64,000 nucleotides of DNA from Hymenolepis diminuta (lineage: Eukaryota > Platyhelminthes > Cestoda > Cyclophyllidea > Hymenolepididae): positions 2,664,247 to 2,728,246 of the forward strand of contig CAADRB010000031.1 of assembly GCA_900708905.1 (NCBI GenBank), written 5' to 3'. A model generated the notes under the pieces. It ran no database searches. It had not been told where the DNA came from and saw only the letters and a program-made list of their open reading frames with translations. Position numbers and translations under genes: made by a program. Of this stretch, positions 63,001 through 64,000 are shown one piece after another; positions within the stretch are counted from its first letter, which is position 1, and each line of letters begins with the position of its first letter.

Positions 63001-63836
63001 CAGGCAACTGTGACATGGATGTTGAAATTACCGGATCAATCATCTTATTAACCCAAGATATATAACCCAGTCGTAGAATGTCTGATTTGAGACACCGATC
63101 TATCTTGTTTCTACCAATACACCTCTAAGTATCACTAACCTGTCCTCTTGCATCTTGGTTGTGATGAAGCTCAAATCTTCAATCAATCACGAAGATACGT
63201 ACAAAGTCACAGCTGATATGTCGAGCAAAATGCCATAAAATGTCTATGATTAGATAAGCGAATCTCGGTTAAAATCTACGTCTAACAATGGTTTAGGAAG
63301 ACGTGCTTAGTTTTAGTGCATTTTAGTATTTGGTCATTTCAACCAACAGATGTGCTCTGTTGACTATTTAACCCGATAACCTCTGGCTTAGCAATACGTG
63401 TGAATTGACCCATAATAAACTGATAAATCCAAATATTTAGATGATAACAATATGGATCTGTCGTCAATTATAGAATTGTTTAGAGACAGTGGATTCTTAC
63501 CTGATTCAGTGAGAGCCAGAGTATGATGCATTCCAATAGCAAATTGAGTCCAATTCTTCTCTGGATCAAATCCATTAGCTGGGGTGAGCATGAACTGGAT
63601 GAGGGGACCTTGTTTCTTTGCTAGCATAGATTCTGAAAGTTCTTCTTTCACCTCTGCAGTAGTGGGTAACTTTTGAGGTTGTTTGACTAGAGCCAACTGA
63701 CCGTAATTGTTGAGGCCACATGCGTAGATCACGCCTGTTTGGGCACAGCGAGCAATAGTAGTGAAACCACCAGCCCAAACGTCACTGAAACGTTTGAATC
63801 CACGAATTCGACATTCGCCGGGTTGTAAAAGTAGGT
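59351..63836 (-). CDS. RCC1: RCC1, Ran guanine-nucleotide exchange factor (3' part)
   Basis: RCC1 is the chromatin-bound seven-bladed beta-propeller that loads Ran with GTP. Three exons are visible: 63836-63501, 62326-62144 and 60063-59351, joined in phase 1 each time (about 410 residues). They carry the last blades: IYACGLNNYGQLA, FAIGMHHTLALTESG-EVYAVG, YAVGRSDYGRLGF, SYAVDDAG-KAFSWGMGSSQQ and VDAGGQHAVML. EMIGRNLEGRRIIMVDAGGQ aligns with the EMMGKQLENRVVLSVSSGGQ stretch of human RCC1, which favours RCC1 itself over other RCC1-like proteins. A Ser/Thr/Asn-rich tail of about 180 residues follows the last blade; human RCC1 ends there. The first exon enters in phase 1, so the 5' part lies past position 64000. 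Confidence 0.92.
60064..62143 (-). other. RCC1 intron (2.1 kb)
   Basis: GTAAGT donor at 62143, TTTTCAG acceptor at 60064. Contains R4 copy 2 (61855-62005). No other feature recognised. Confidence 0.75.
61855..62005 (+). repeat. R4 dispersed repeat, copy 2
   Basis: Same order and similar spacing of blocks as the copy at 37425-37575. It lies in an RCC1 intron, in reverse orientation to that gene. Confidence 0.55.
62144..62326 (-). CDS. RCC1: RCC1 exon (blade ~6-7)
   Basis: Enters after CTCTCAAG with GEVYAVGRSDYGRLGFPAEN and exits at AVDDA-G before GTAAGT. YAVGRSDYGRLG matches the YSLGRAEYGRLG block of human RCC1. Confidence 0.95.
62327..63500 (-). other. RCC1 intron (1.2 kb)
   Basis: GTAAGA donor and CTCTCAAG acceptor. 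AT-rich; nothing recognised. Confidence 0.75.
63501..63836 (-). CDS. RCC1: RCC1 exon (blades ~5-6)
   Basis: Starts after TTTCATTTAG with a split codon, then LLLQPGECRIRGFKRFSDVW, AGGFTTIARCAQTG, VIYACGLNNYGQL and ends ALTES-G before a GTAAGA donor. A linker of about 35 residues between YGQL and FDPEKNWTQFAIG is longer than usual. Confidence 0.93.
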
Positions 63837-64000
63837 CTAAATGAAATGAGATATAAGGATTAGAAAGTGAGCTTAAAGCTTCACGAACTCAATATTCTAT
63901 TACAGCCTTTCCACAGCAGACGCAAAAAATTCTTAAGCCCATTAAGGAAAGTGTATACAACATCTGAATACAAGCATCGACCTCGTAACCTCTGACCTGG

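Noticed and set aside
1..64000. CRISPR arrays, operons, prokaryotic mobile systems
   Set aside because: No regularly spaced repeats. The intron-split metazoan genes show this is eukaryotic nuclear DNA.

Overview
The window is AT-rich nuclear DNA from an animal, with short intron-split genes, dispersed repeats and an old mariner transposon. Exons join by GT-AG introns (mostly GTAAGT donors) that are either about 75 bp or 1-5 kb long. The protein families (MAST kinase, RCC1, calcineurin B, G-protein gamma) are metazoan. The compact exons, Ser-rich protein insertions and splice-acceptor-like AGs a few bases before start codons fit a flatworm, perhaps a cestode. This is an inference; nothing in the window fixes the species.

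Layout. (1) 2390-34301, minus strand: a complete-looking 20-exon gene for a microtubule-associated Ser/Thr kinase (MAST family), about 2,282 residues. It has a pre-kinase domain, an AGC kinase, a PDZ domain and long disordered insertions. Every exon junction keeps frame. (2) 34.3-57.5 kb: about 23 kb with no gene I can support. It holds a degenerate mariner element with TIRs and TA duplications (43354-44620, with a 404-base assembly gap inside) and copies of several dispersed repeats. (3) 57573-58197, minus: calcineurin regulatory subunit B in two exons (169 aa). (4) 58854-59075, plus: the 3' coding exon of a heterotrimeric G-protein gamma subunit ending in a CaaX box. It is visible only in a frame without a long ATG ORF. 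(5) 59351-63836, minus: the last three exons of an RCC1-type Ran exchange factor with a Ser/Thr-rich tail; its 5' part lies beyond the window.

The genes do not form an operon. MAST, calcineurin B and RCC1 share a strand. The G-gamma gene sits between calcineurin B (head to head) and RCC1 (tail to tail, 275 bp between stop codons). All four act in signalling or nuclear transport, but nothing shows a joint function.

Repeats: an unclassified ~270-290 bp family (R1, three copies); a tRNA-like SINE family with T-arm/B-box hairpins (several copies); and two two-copy families (R3, R4). I saw no CRISPR array, rRNA, intact tRNA or undescribed defence-type system.
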